Below are positions 39,561 to 49,027 of a stretch of 64,000 nucleotides of DNA, in pieces. The notes under the pieces are model-generated. The model saw only the letters and a list, made by a program, of their open reading frames with translations. It was not told the origin of the DNA and made no database searches. Made by a program: the position numbers and the translations under genes. Position 1 is the first letter of the stretch. Each line of letters opens with the position of its first letter. The DNA is from Hemibagrus wyckioides (taxonomy: Eukaryota; Chordata; Actinopteri; Siluriformes; Bagridae): contig NC_080720.1 in assembly GCF_019097595.1 (NCBI RefSeq), positions 16,522,352 to 16,586,351 on the forward strand. Direction: 5' to 3'.

Positions 39561-39796
39561 CTGCAAGTTAACCGTTATACAGTTCAAACAATTTGCTAGC
39601 AAGTTAGCTAATATAAGAATAAATTATATTATATTATTCTATATAACTAAACTAAAACTAAAGCCAGTGGTCAGATTTACTAACAAGCTAGCTATCATTG
39701 GGCTAATGATAACTATAATTAACCATATATATATATATATATATATGAATTTATAAAACATATAAAGTTTAAAGTTAATATACTATTTTATTCCTA

Positions 39797-40010
39797 TTTT
39801 ATCCCTAATGAGCAAGGAACAACTCCCTGAGATGATATGAGGAAGAAACCTTGAGAAGAACTCAGAAGGAAACCTGTCCTCATTTGAGTGACACTGGACA
39901 GTAAATAATGTAAATGTAAATAATGTCCTTTCTACAACAGCAACCAATCTCTTGAGGATCTAATAGGTCAGTGTGACCTATTAGTTCCTGACTTCATTAT
40001 AGACACTAAT
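39797..40010 (+). repeat. dispersed 'GAGCAAGG..AACTCCCTGAGATG' repeat, partial
   Basis: Related to the middle of the 53446-54106 element (TTATCCCTAATGAGCAAGG, AGGAAGAAACCTTGAGA, GTGACACTGGACAGTAAATA, GTCCTTTCTACAACAGCAAC) but with decay and without its ends. The family is common in otophysan fish genomes. Its class is not clear to me. Confidence 0.65.
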
Positions 40011-41113
40011 TGCTTGCTGTCGCATGCTGACAGATGCAACGGCAGTTCTGTGACGGTGTGATAGTCTCCACAAACATTCTGGACAGCACTGAGGCTACAA
40101 TTAAGTAGTTCAGATTCCTGAGGCTCTACCATTTCTCAGAACCTGAAGTGCGAGGCACACAATAACTCCATTGTGAAAAAGGTCCGCCAGATGTTGTTCT
40201 TTCTTTGCCAGATGAGGAAGTTCAACCAGCCATGTGAGCTGCAAACACAGTTTTCCTCAGCTGTCACTGAGTCGGTTCCATACTCTACTTAGTCACCAAA
40301 TCAGATTGGAAAATATAACAGATAATCAGGACTGCTGAGAGGAATAGTGACGCTCCTCTTCCCACAATCCCAAAAAATATGTAAATGTCCAGAATGCAGA
40401 AATTTGCAGGTAGAATCACTATGGTGATGTCATCTTATAGGTTTGTAATAGCCTTTAAGACAGCATCTAAAATAGCTAGCCTAAGAACAAGCACATTTCA
40501 TGGAAAGAAGAGAGGTAAGGTTTATTTTTTAATATTATTGTTTTTAATATTATCAGCACATATGTTCTTGGTTGTTAAAATGCCTGGAATAATACATTTA
40601 TTTTTAGTCTGTGATTCACTTTTTTTATGAACATCAATTTTATGAATATCAGTCTTAATGTACTTAATGACACTATGTTGTAGAAGAAAGAGCCGAAACA
40701 GAGATGATTCTTTAGAAAATAGTTAAGGGAGACTTAGATCTGTCACATGATGAGAGAGATGAGGGTGAATCTGAACCTGATATACAAGAAGATGGTGAGG
40801 AAGAGGAAGAAATTGCAGGAGACTCAGATGAGCAGACTAAAATGGATGAGCAGGAAGGATGTTGCCCTCTGTGGACCAGGAGTAACATATACAAATTAAT
40901 TACCTCCAGGATAATTTATTCAGTTCTTGTAATTAGCCACAATTAATATTGTAGCAAACTGTTCTACTCACACACAATATTCACTACAACCAGTGGTAGC
41001 CAGTGGTTGATAAATAGTGTATTTATCAATCAGTGATAAATATAATTGATCAGGAGGCTTGAAGGTTATCCACGTAGTATTATTACGTTGACTTCAGAAT
41101 GCAAAGCTAAATA

Positions 41114-41173
<60 letters not shown>
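40011..41173. other. non-coding; acidic frame remnant; (TA)n at the end
   Basis: At about 40716-40880 a plus-strand frame encodes a run rich in Asp and Glu (DLDLSHDERDEGESEPDIQE and on) like the acidic N-terminus of some transposase-derived proteins, but no core domain follows. A (TA)n tract fills about 41110-41173, next to the Tc1-like element. Confidence 0.4.
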
Positions 41174-41176
<3 letters not shown>

Positions 41177-42421
41177 TATATTGCCAAAAGTATTCGGTCA
41201 CCCATCCAAATAATCAGAATCAGGTGTTCCAATCACTTCCATGGCCACAGGCGTATAAAATCAAGCACCTAGGCATGCAGACTGTTTTTACAAACATTTG
41301 TGAAAGAATGGGTCGCTCTCAGGAGCTCAGTGAATTCCAGTGTGGAACTGTGATAGGATGCCACCTGTGCAACAAATCCAGTCGTGAAATTTCCTCGCTC
41401 CTAAATATTCCACAGTCAACTGTCAGCTGTATTATAAGAACGTGGAAGTGTTTGGGAACGACAGCAACTCAGCCACGAAGTGGTAGGCCACGTAAACTGA
41501 CGGAGCGGGGTCAGCGGATGCTGAGGCGCATAGCGCGAAGAGGTCGCCAACTTTCTGTAGAGTCAATCGCTACAGACCTCCAAACTTCATGTGGCCTTCA
41601 GATTAGCTCAAGAACAGTGCGCAGAGAGCTTCATGGAATGGGTTTCCATGGCCGAGCAGCTGCATCCAAGCCATACATCACCAAGTGCAATGCAAAGCGT
41701 CGGATGCAGTGGTGTAAAGCATGCCGCCACTGGACTCTAGAGCAGTGGAGACGCGTTCTCTGGAGTGACGAATCACGCTTCTCCATCTGGCAATCTGATG
41801 GACGAGTCTGGGTTTGGCGGTTGCCAGGAGAACGGTACTTGTCTGACTGCATTGTGCCAAGTGTAAAGTTTGGTGGAGGGGGGATTATGGTGTGGGGTTG
41901 TTGTTCAGGAGCTGGGCTTGGCCCCTTAGTTCCAGTGAAAGGAACTCTGAATGCTTCAGCATACCAAGACATTTTGGACAATTCCATGCTCCCAACTTTG
42001 TGGGAACAGTTTGGAGCTGGCCCCTTCCTCTTCCAACATGACTGTGCACCAGTGCACAAAGCAAGGTCCATAAAGACATGGATGACAGAGTCTGGTGTGG
42101 ATGAACTTGACTGGCCTGCACAGAGTCCTGACCTCAACCCGATAGAACACCTTTGGGATGAATTAGAGCGGAGACTGAGAGCCAGGCCTTCTCGTCCAAC
42201 ATCAGTGTGTGACGTCACAAATGCGCTTCTGGAAGAATGGTCAAAAATTCCCATAAACACACTCCTAAACCTTGTGGACAGCCTTCCCAGAAGAGTTGAA
42301 GCTGTTATAGCTGCAAAGGGTGGACCGACGTCATATTGAACCCTATGGATTAGGAATGGGATGTCACTTAAGTTCATATGCGAGTCAAGGCAGGTGAGCA
42401 AATACTTTTGGCAATATAGTG
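41174..42421 (+). mobile_element. full-length Tc1-like transposon with open transposase
   Basis: 1248 bp bounded by CACTATATTGCCAAAAGTAT and its inverse (ATACTTTTGGCAATATAGTG), with TA on both sides (41172-41173 and 42422-42423), the Tc1/mariner target duplication. The inverted ends match for roughly 28 bp with a few mismatches. It is the only copy in the window with both ends and an unbroken reading frame, so it is the best candidate source for the related non-autonomous copies. Whether it is active cannot be told from sequence alone. Confidence 0.95.
41308..42339 (+). CDS. Tc1-like DD34E transposase, uninterrupted
   Basis: Cut-and-paste transposase that binds the terminal repeats and moves the element to TA targets in the nucleus. 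I choose the Met at 41308 ([11 protein letters not shown]), giving 343 residues, the usual Tc1 length of about 340; the frame is open 28 codons further upstream (to 41224), but that part overlaps the terminal region. Numbering from the chosen start: N-terminal paired-like helix-turn-helix (about 5-110) with the GRPR motif at 59-62, then the DDE domain with Asp154 (LWSDES), Asp245 (QHDCAP) and Glu280 (NPIEHLW). There are 34 residues between the second Asp and the Glu, hence DD34E. The glycine-rich KFGGGG segment and the C-terminal AAKGGPTSY are present. No stop or frameshift is seen. Confidence 0.93.
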   Translation: MGRSQELSEFQCGTVIGCHLCNKSSREISSLLNIPQSTVSCIIRTWKCLGTTATQPRSGRPRKLTERGQRMLRRIARRGRQLSVESIATDLQTSCGLQISSRTVRRELHGMGFHGRAAASKPYITKCNAKRRMQWCKACRHWTLEQWRRVLWSDESRFSIWQSDGRVWVWRLPGERYLSDCIVPSVKFGGGGIMVWGCCSGAGLGPLVPVKGTLNASAYQDILDNSMLPTLWEQFGAGPFLFQHDCAPVHKARSIKTWMTESGVDELDWPAQSPDLNPIEHLWDELERRLRARPSRPTSVCDVTNALLEEWSKIPINTLLNLVDSLPRRVEAVIAAKGGPTSY

Positions 42422-42428
42422 TATATAT

Positions 42429-42970
<542 letters not shown>

Positions 42971-43835
42971 GTCCACTACTTTGTCAGTCAGACATTCGTT
43001 CGCCGCCATTTTGTCTGGTAAACTATGTCCTACGCAGAAAAGTCTGTGCAAGACATGGACTACTGCCGTGCAGAACTGTACACCATGTATACTGGACAAA
43101 GTTAAAGTAGTCTAAGCTCTTTCAACACATGGATCCTGCTAGTGATCGGTGGAGCTTTACTCCAGCCTCCCATGTTTTGGTCCTGCATCACGCTTAGAAA
43201 TTTCTAGATTGTCATTATTAGCATATGTATTAGCTTTTTGAAAATGTTCTTGTTTAATTTCCTCCACTCGCTTAACACTTTCATTCATGTTGCTGTTGAA
43301 TGCATCATTAGCGTCCATGGGGTCGTCGTTACTAACCTACGGAGCGGAGGGATTTGTGCTAGCTTCGTCGCGTAGCATTCGCGTCACTGTTTTTTCCCCC
43401 CTCGTTTGTGCTTTTATCGACTTTTTTATTTAAACTCTGCTTGGTTTTGCCATTATCCAAGGAACTATGCGCAAATGAATTATTACTGCTATTCACAAAT
43501 AAAGTGGTCTAGATGAGGAAATTAGGGTAAATCTGACGGAGCTTCAGGATGTAATGTTTGATCACTCCTGGAGTCGGTACAAATCTGACAGTAAAGCACT
43601 GACCAACCAGCGAAGGACCTGGACTATCAAACATACAGAAAGATGTAGAAAGAAACGCTGCAAAAGCTAGACGTGGATCACTAAAAAAAAACCTCCCATG
43701 CTGATGTAAGTAAAAGAATTCGCGAACGTGTGATGTAATAAAGCGCGTTCTGATTCTAAATCGGTTGCGTAAGTGCACGTGGTTAAATCGCAGCAGTAGT
43801 CACTGAAGCATTTTTGACAGTGGTGTTTAGCAGCA
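42971..43835. other. upstream region of ccdc65, no exon confirmed
   Basis: The missing N-terminal exon of ccdc65 would be expected here, but no frame with the Lys-rich N-terminus of that family and a matching donor is visible. A CpG-rich patch lies near 43320-43395. A short minus-strand frame at 43509-43778 is not recognised. Confidence 0.45.
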
Positions 43836-46610
43836 ATGTTTAGCAGCATTATGAGCAGCAAAGTTAATCTACACAAGTTAAACCAGCAGTGGCGTTCAAG
43901 CATGCGCCAGACGCGAACAGCGGCGCTGCGTGAAGAGTTTGATAAACTCATCCAAAATTTTGAGAGAGTCGTGGACTGCAAGGACAACTTCATTAAAGTA
44001 GGGAGGTCTAGATCAGGGGTGTCCAATCTTATCCGCAAAGGGCCGGTGTGGGTGCAGGCTTTCATTTCAACTGAGCAGAAGCCACACCTGAGTCTACTGA
44101 AAGCCAAGATCTGTTGATTAGCCAGTTGGAATCAGGTGTAGCTCCTGCTTGGTTGGAATGAAAACCTGCAGCCACACCGGCCCTTTCTGGATAAGATTGA
44201 ACACCCCTGGTCTAGATGTTTTTGGACATCTCTTTAAATTAAATTGAATTATTCCGGTGTTGTTTTTCAGGGGCTGGGCTTGGCCCCTTAGTTCCAGTGA
44301 AAGGAATTGTCAATGCTTAATGAAAAACAACACCTGAACTCAATGATTTGGAGGGGTGTCCCAAAACTTTTGGCAGTATGGTGTATGTCTTTGAAACTTG
44401 TTCCAAGAATCATTAAATCTAACGGGTGTGTAAATGTTGCAGTTATTGGTGTCTGATCTGAGTGAAGCGGAGCAGCAGTCAGCACTGGCTCACGGAGCTC
44501 ATCTCCAGTCTCTGGATCATCTGCTGGAGCTTCAGAAAAGCAGACTGGCAGCACTGGAGTCACACTGGAACACCAGTGTTAAGGAGCTCAGTACTGAGTA
44601 CAACACAGAGAGGTATACAGACATCTTTTCCATTCACACACATGCTTTTCACTTATTTATTTCTCTTATATTGCATGCCATGTATATTACATACGTTGTA
44701 TATATCAGTGATGTTGCACTGGACTACTGAATAAGTACAAACTCATGACACTCATCCATGTCTTTGTATTCAGCTTAGATTTAAACTTGTTGTACATTAT
44801 GAACATGTATAACAGGCTGTGTAAAAGTAATTATTTCTTTATTAACATGAAACTGTACACAAACATATGCTACTACATTTACCAAAGACATGCCTGTGAC
44901 TAAATAATAAATTCTGCTTAACTGAGTCTTGGCACTGATTTGAGATCAAGTGACTTTACTACATCAGTATCTGGTTAGTTTCTTTCACCCTTCTAACAGT
45001 GTCCAATGCTTTGATTGTGTTATGTTTAATCAGGGAGCAACTTTTTAAGCTCCAGCAGCAGGAGATTGAGTATCTCAAGGCAGAAACCCAGGCCTTGATG
45101 CAGCGTTATGAGGAAAAATATTTTGAAGCCATACAGGATTATGAGTACACACTTGACCGCAACAAAATAAAGGTAGTTTATTTCAAAGTGTCTTCATTTA
45201 TAGCCAAATCAGAATACAGGAAATAGCCGTGACACTGTATGGAATGTGACATACTGTATGGAAAACAGGACACAAAGCAATAACTTTTAAAAAGTGCTTT
45301 TGTAAAACTTCTGTAGAATGAATTGTAATATTTCAGAGTTTCTTTCATTTGCATTTGTGCAGTATGCTGGCATGAAGCATGCAGTAAAAACCAGAATGAC
45401 TGAGCAGAAGCAGTGGTACCTGGAAGAACAGCAGAAGTACATAAACACCACCGATGATAAAACGAATAACACTTTTGATTTGCAAGAGGCCATCAAGCAA
45501 ATGAACCTGAACAAGAAGCACATGCAGAAACTGCAGGTCAGAGAACAAAAAATGCTTACAAATCATAGCTTTGTAATTCAGTGACTTTGTAATTCAGCCT
45601 TTATGAAGATTAGGCTACATAATCGGGTTGCATAACTGATCTTTTCTGTGTGCTTGCAGGGCACCATCAATGCACTGCGTTCTCATCTGAGCTCCAGTCA
45701 CAGGAACACTAAGGAAGCTTTAGATGTTCTTTATGATTGTGAGCCAATTAATGAGGAAATCCGAGAGCTGAAAGCCAACCTCTCTGCCTGGCCCCTAAAA
45801 TCACGGCTAGCTAATTACTGTCAGCACACCTATGACACAATTAACAAATTACAAAATATTATACAAGAGGTATGCACACTTATTACACATTCACACACTG
45901 CTGCTCAGCTTCATGAAGCAAAGCAGTCAGGTAAGACAGAATTTAATTTGGCTGATTTTCTATATTTTCGTCCCTTTTGTTTGTCATTCTCAGGGCGAGG
46001 CGTTGTTACGTGTGGTTGATGTGTGTCACAAGCTTGAAACGGTGCAGGAGAAGGTGCTGCCCTTTTACACGTCATCTTCAAATGCTAAAAAAAAAGAGAA
46101 AGCACATGCTTTGGAAGTGATGTCTGAGGAGTTGGCACAGGTAAAATACTTATTTTCACAAACACCTCACACATTACACTCCCATCACATCATCACACAC
46201 TCACTGATGTCCAGAACACAGCAAGCATATCGATTTAAACAGTGGAGTGTTTGGAACATTAATATCTAACACATCTTAAACAGACTCATTATTCTAGCTC
46301 TTTCTTGATTTTTTTGACTTTTATCCCTTCATCTCTCCTCTGCTTTTAGACAATGGTGGACCAAACAGATTTAGAAAAGTTCTGGCAACGATATAACAAG
46401 GTTGTGCTGGAGCGCATGTGTTTGGAACAGGAGAAGAAGGTCCTAAGATCGGAGAAGCAGCAGCTGAAGAGTCTTCTCAAGCAGTACATGGATGGAATCT
46501 CTGGCAGGGACGAGATCCTAGAGCAGCCGAACTCACTGCTCATGGTGTCCCGCCCACCACTCCTAGACGCTCCAGCTCCAGAAACAAAAAGAAAGACACA
46601 TAAGCATTAG
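43836..46610 (+). CDS. ccdc65: ccdc65/drc2, dynein regulatory complex subunit 2, N-terminus missing
   Basis: Coiled-coil subunit of the nexin-dynein regulatory complex, which links outer doublets of motile cilia and flagella. Exons with matching phases: 43836-43997, 44443-44612, 45034-45172, 45363-45536, 45660-45869, 45994-46140, 46350-46610, all with GT/AG borders, giving 420 residues. Family landmarks: LNQQWR near residue 15, FERVVDCKDN at 42-51, LLVSDLSEAEQQ at 55-66, KVLPFY at 305-310, FWQRYNKV at 345-352 and LKQYMDGISGRDEIL in the last exon. Nearly everything is charged heptad-type helix. Vertebrate homologues are about 480 residues; about 60 residues before LNQQWR are absent, so the Met at 43836 may be only a frame start behind an unseen splice acceptor. 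An AATAAA signal lies at 46637-46642. Intron 1 holds a MITE and a Tc1 fragment. Confidence 0.88.
44014..44209. mobile_element. 196-bp hAT-like MITE with perfect 8-bp target duplication
   Basis: Inverted ends CAGGGGTGTCCAATCTTATC and its inverse (GATAAGATTGAACACCCCTG) are flanked by identical GTCTAGAT octamers at 44006-44013 and 44210-44217. An 8-bp duplication and CAG..CTG ends are typical of hAT elements. No coding capacity. It sits in intron 1 of ccdc65, 16 bp after the donor. Confidence 0.9.
44218..44386 (+). mobile_element. Tc1-like fragment in ccdc65 intron 1
   Basis: Begins with the decayed end TTTTTGGACATCTCTTTAAA, then GGTGTTGTTTTTCAGGGGCT and VPVKG-encoding sequence, and ends GGCAGTATGGTG next to TA. 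About 165 bp, so almost only the two ends of the 'TTTTGGGACA' subfamily remain. The paralogous copy at 63.06 kb has no match upstream of the exon-proximal 35 bp. Confidence 0.75.
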
Positions 46611-46636
46611 TATCTTGTGGCAAAGTACATGCTGTA

Positions 46637-46642
46637 AATAAA
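46637..46642 (+). terminator. poly(A) signal of ccdc65
   Basis: AATAAA lies 26 bp after the stop codon; further AATAAA-like motifs follow within 25 bp. Confidence 0.7.
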
Positions 46643-47085
46643 ATAAAAAAACAAATAAAAGCAAAAGTCACTTAAGAACTTGTTGTTTTTTACCTTCTAA
46701 TCATGCACTTTGTGTTCTGTGGTATTGGGACACAACTCTAACACCTCTGTATCTGTGAAAAAAATGTATGACAACACTGAGATATCAGCAGACATTAGTT
46801 TGCCTTCTGACTCCCAACAGGCACAGAACATGTTAAGTAATGCCATGTTTACTTTGTTTTATGTCATTTATAAAGTGCTTTTAAATATGTAAGGCATCTT
46901 AGAGAACCTGATACTGATATAAACTGGCTAAAAACCATGAAAACCTGCTGTGTGGTGTCTATATGGATAAATCACAGCCATACTGATATTCACACTCATG
47001 CAATAGTACTTATAATTAATTATATTGTAGTTTTATGAAACCAAAAATGAATATCTGTGACACACTATGGCCAGTCACTGAAAAT
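46643..47085. other. non-coding downstream of ccdc65
   Basis: AT-rich. A short frame at 46710-46892 has no recognisable feature. Confidence 0.4.
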
Positions 47086-47633
47086 GCACTATATGGCCAA
47101 AATAATGTGGACACTTGATCATCACAAACATACATGCCAATTCCCAAACCACAGAGTTATGTTATGACTACACTTTAACATTTAACATATTAATTAATAA
47201 TACTGTACTTTCCTCTCAGCCAATGCACCATGGGACGCTTGCCTTTCCATGCACATGAATGTAAAATGGAGTTGGCCTGCCCTTTGCAAGTATACCAGCT
47301 TCAACTCTTCTGGGAAGGTGTTCCACAAGGTTCAGAAGTGTGTTTATGGGAATTTTTGACCTTTCCTCTAAAAGCGCATTTGTGAGGTCAGGCACTGATG
47401 TTAGACGAGAAGGTCTTTGTGCACTGGTGTGCAGTCATGGTGGATCAGGAAGGGGTCATCCCCAAACTGTTCCCACAAAGTTGGGAGCATGAAATTGTCT
47501 AAAATGTCTTAGTGTGCTGAAGCATTAAGAGTTCCTTTCACTGGAACTAAGTGGCCGAGCCCAACCCCTGAAAAACAACACCTGAATTCAAAGTTTTGGA
47601 GGGGAGTCCCAAAACCTTTGGCAGTACAGTGTA
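47086..47633 (-). mobile_element. Tc1-like relics, two subfamilies nested or adjacent
   Basis: 47086-47145 is the left end of the 'CACTATATGGCCAAAA' subfamily (the type seen at 1-215). 47215-47631 is a decayed minus-strand copy of the 'TTTTGGGACA' subfamily: TGGAGTTGGCCTGCCCTTTG, GTTCCACAAGGTTCAG, AAGTTGGGAGCATGAAATTG, ending GGCAGTACAGTG. Both lack an intact frame. Confidence 0.7.
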
Positions 47634-48513
47634 TGTGATGTTAATAAAGCGTATATGGTTATGATGGTTATATGGTTGGTAGTTGTCTACACCTTTTGGC
47701 AACACAGTGTATTACTTTTACTATTTAAGGTTCACTGAGAAATGTAATACATTCAATTGACTGGATGTAAATGTAAAATAATTAAATTATTCAGGATCAT
47801 CTCTGTTCCCAATGACTAATCACTGATTATCATTGTCTGTAATAACCGATCACTTTATCTGTTGTTTGTCCCACCTGCACTCTTTGTTTTATTCTTTTTT
47901 TTCTTTCTTTTTTTTTTAAATAATAGTGTGTAATAATCATTGATTACATAAATTGTATTTATTCTCTTTCATCATGCATTTTATGCACTTGCTCAAAAAA
48001 GTTTACATTACCCTGATCCACAGCATGCTCACACCCCTGTTCCTGTCCTCCTTTGTGCTGTTCTGCTCCAAACACAAGGAGGTGCTCTTCAGTAGCTCAT
48101 CTTCTCAGTGATCTGTCTTATTTTGGAATGGTGTGGAGAATCATACACCAATTTCACAACAATTTTGTCGAATTGACCGAGACATTACCACATGGGGCAA
48201 GTAAGGAAAAAACTTAAGAGTACATTAAATAAGGAACAGCAGTACTTTGTGTTTGTTGTTATAGGAAAATAATCCATGATCAGGTAGTGTAATGCATTAT
48301 CACCCAAAAGTGAAGAGTTTTATGACTTGTACACCACAATGATTTGCCAGTGATTACAGTTTGTATTATTAATGAATGGCACATCACACTGATTAAACAT
48401 TTATAGTTTTATTAATGTTGTGGGACGTCTGAGAGAAGAAGACTTGGAAAAATCTCTTAGAAAGCCCGGACATTCGAGACGCCTTCCTTAAATCTTAAAT
48501 GACAGATATATTT

Positions 48514-48591
<78 letters not shown>

Positions 48592-48875
48592 TATTACATT
48601 ATCTAGAGTAACTGCTACACAAGTTTCTAGTTTTGGCCTAGTTATTACTAGACTATTACTAAATAATAACATAAACTTGAGAGTTGCTTTACACCAGGCG
48701 AAATTATCCTCTGTTATTAAACATTAGTAACTCATTAATTAATCAATCAGATTAGTGAATTAATCAGCACTGATGTAAAGCAAAGATTTCAGATTTGATC
48801 GGCTCAGATGGCTCAGCCAAAATGAAGTCCTCCCCTTTAAATCGCCTATGCCTTAAACTCCTCCCGGCTCTGACG

Positions 48876-48911
<36 letters not shown>

Positions 48912-49027
48912 GTGTATGTATGTGTGTGTGTATGTGTGTGTGTGTGTGTGTGTGATGGTTTGAGCTCGAGCTCTGCTGTCAATATCGCACTTTAAATGCT
49001 CAAATGTAATGCGATGGGATTCTGACC
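47634..49027. other. intergenic DNA and acvr1b upstream region
   Basis: Microsatellites: (TTTC)n about 48510-48553, (TTTA)n about 48554-48591 and a GT/GTAT run about 48878-48953. The GT run is only about 75 bp upstream of the acvr1b start codon, so it probably lies in the promoter or 5' untranslated region. No TATA box is clear. Confidence 0.5.
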
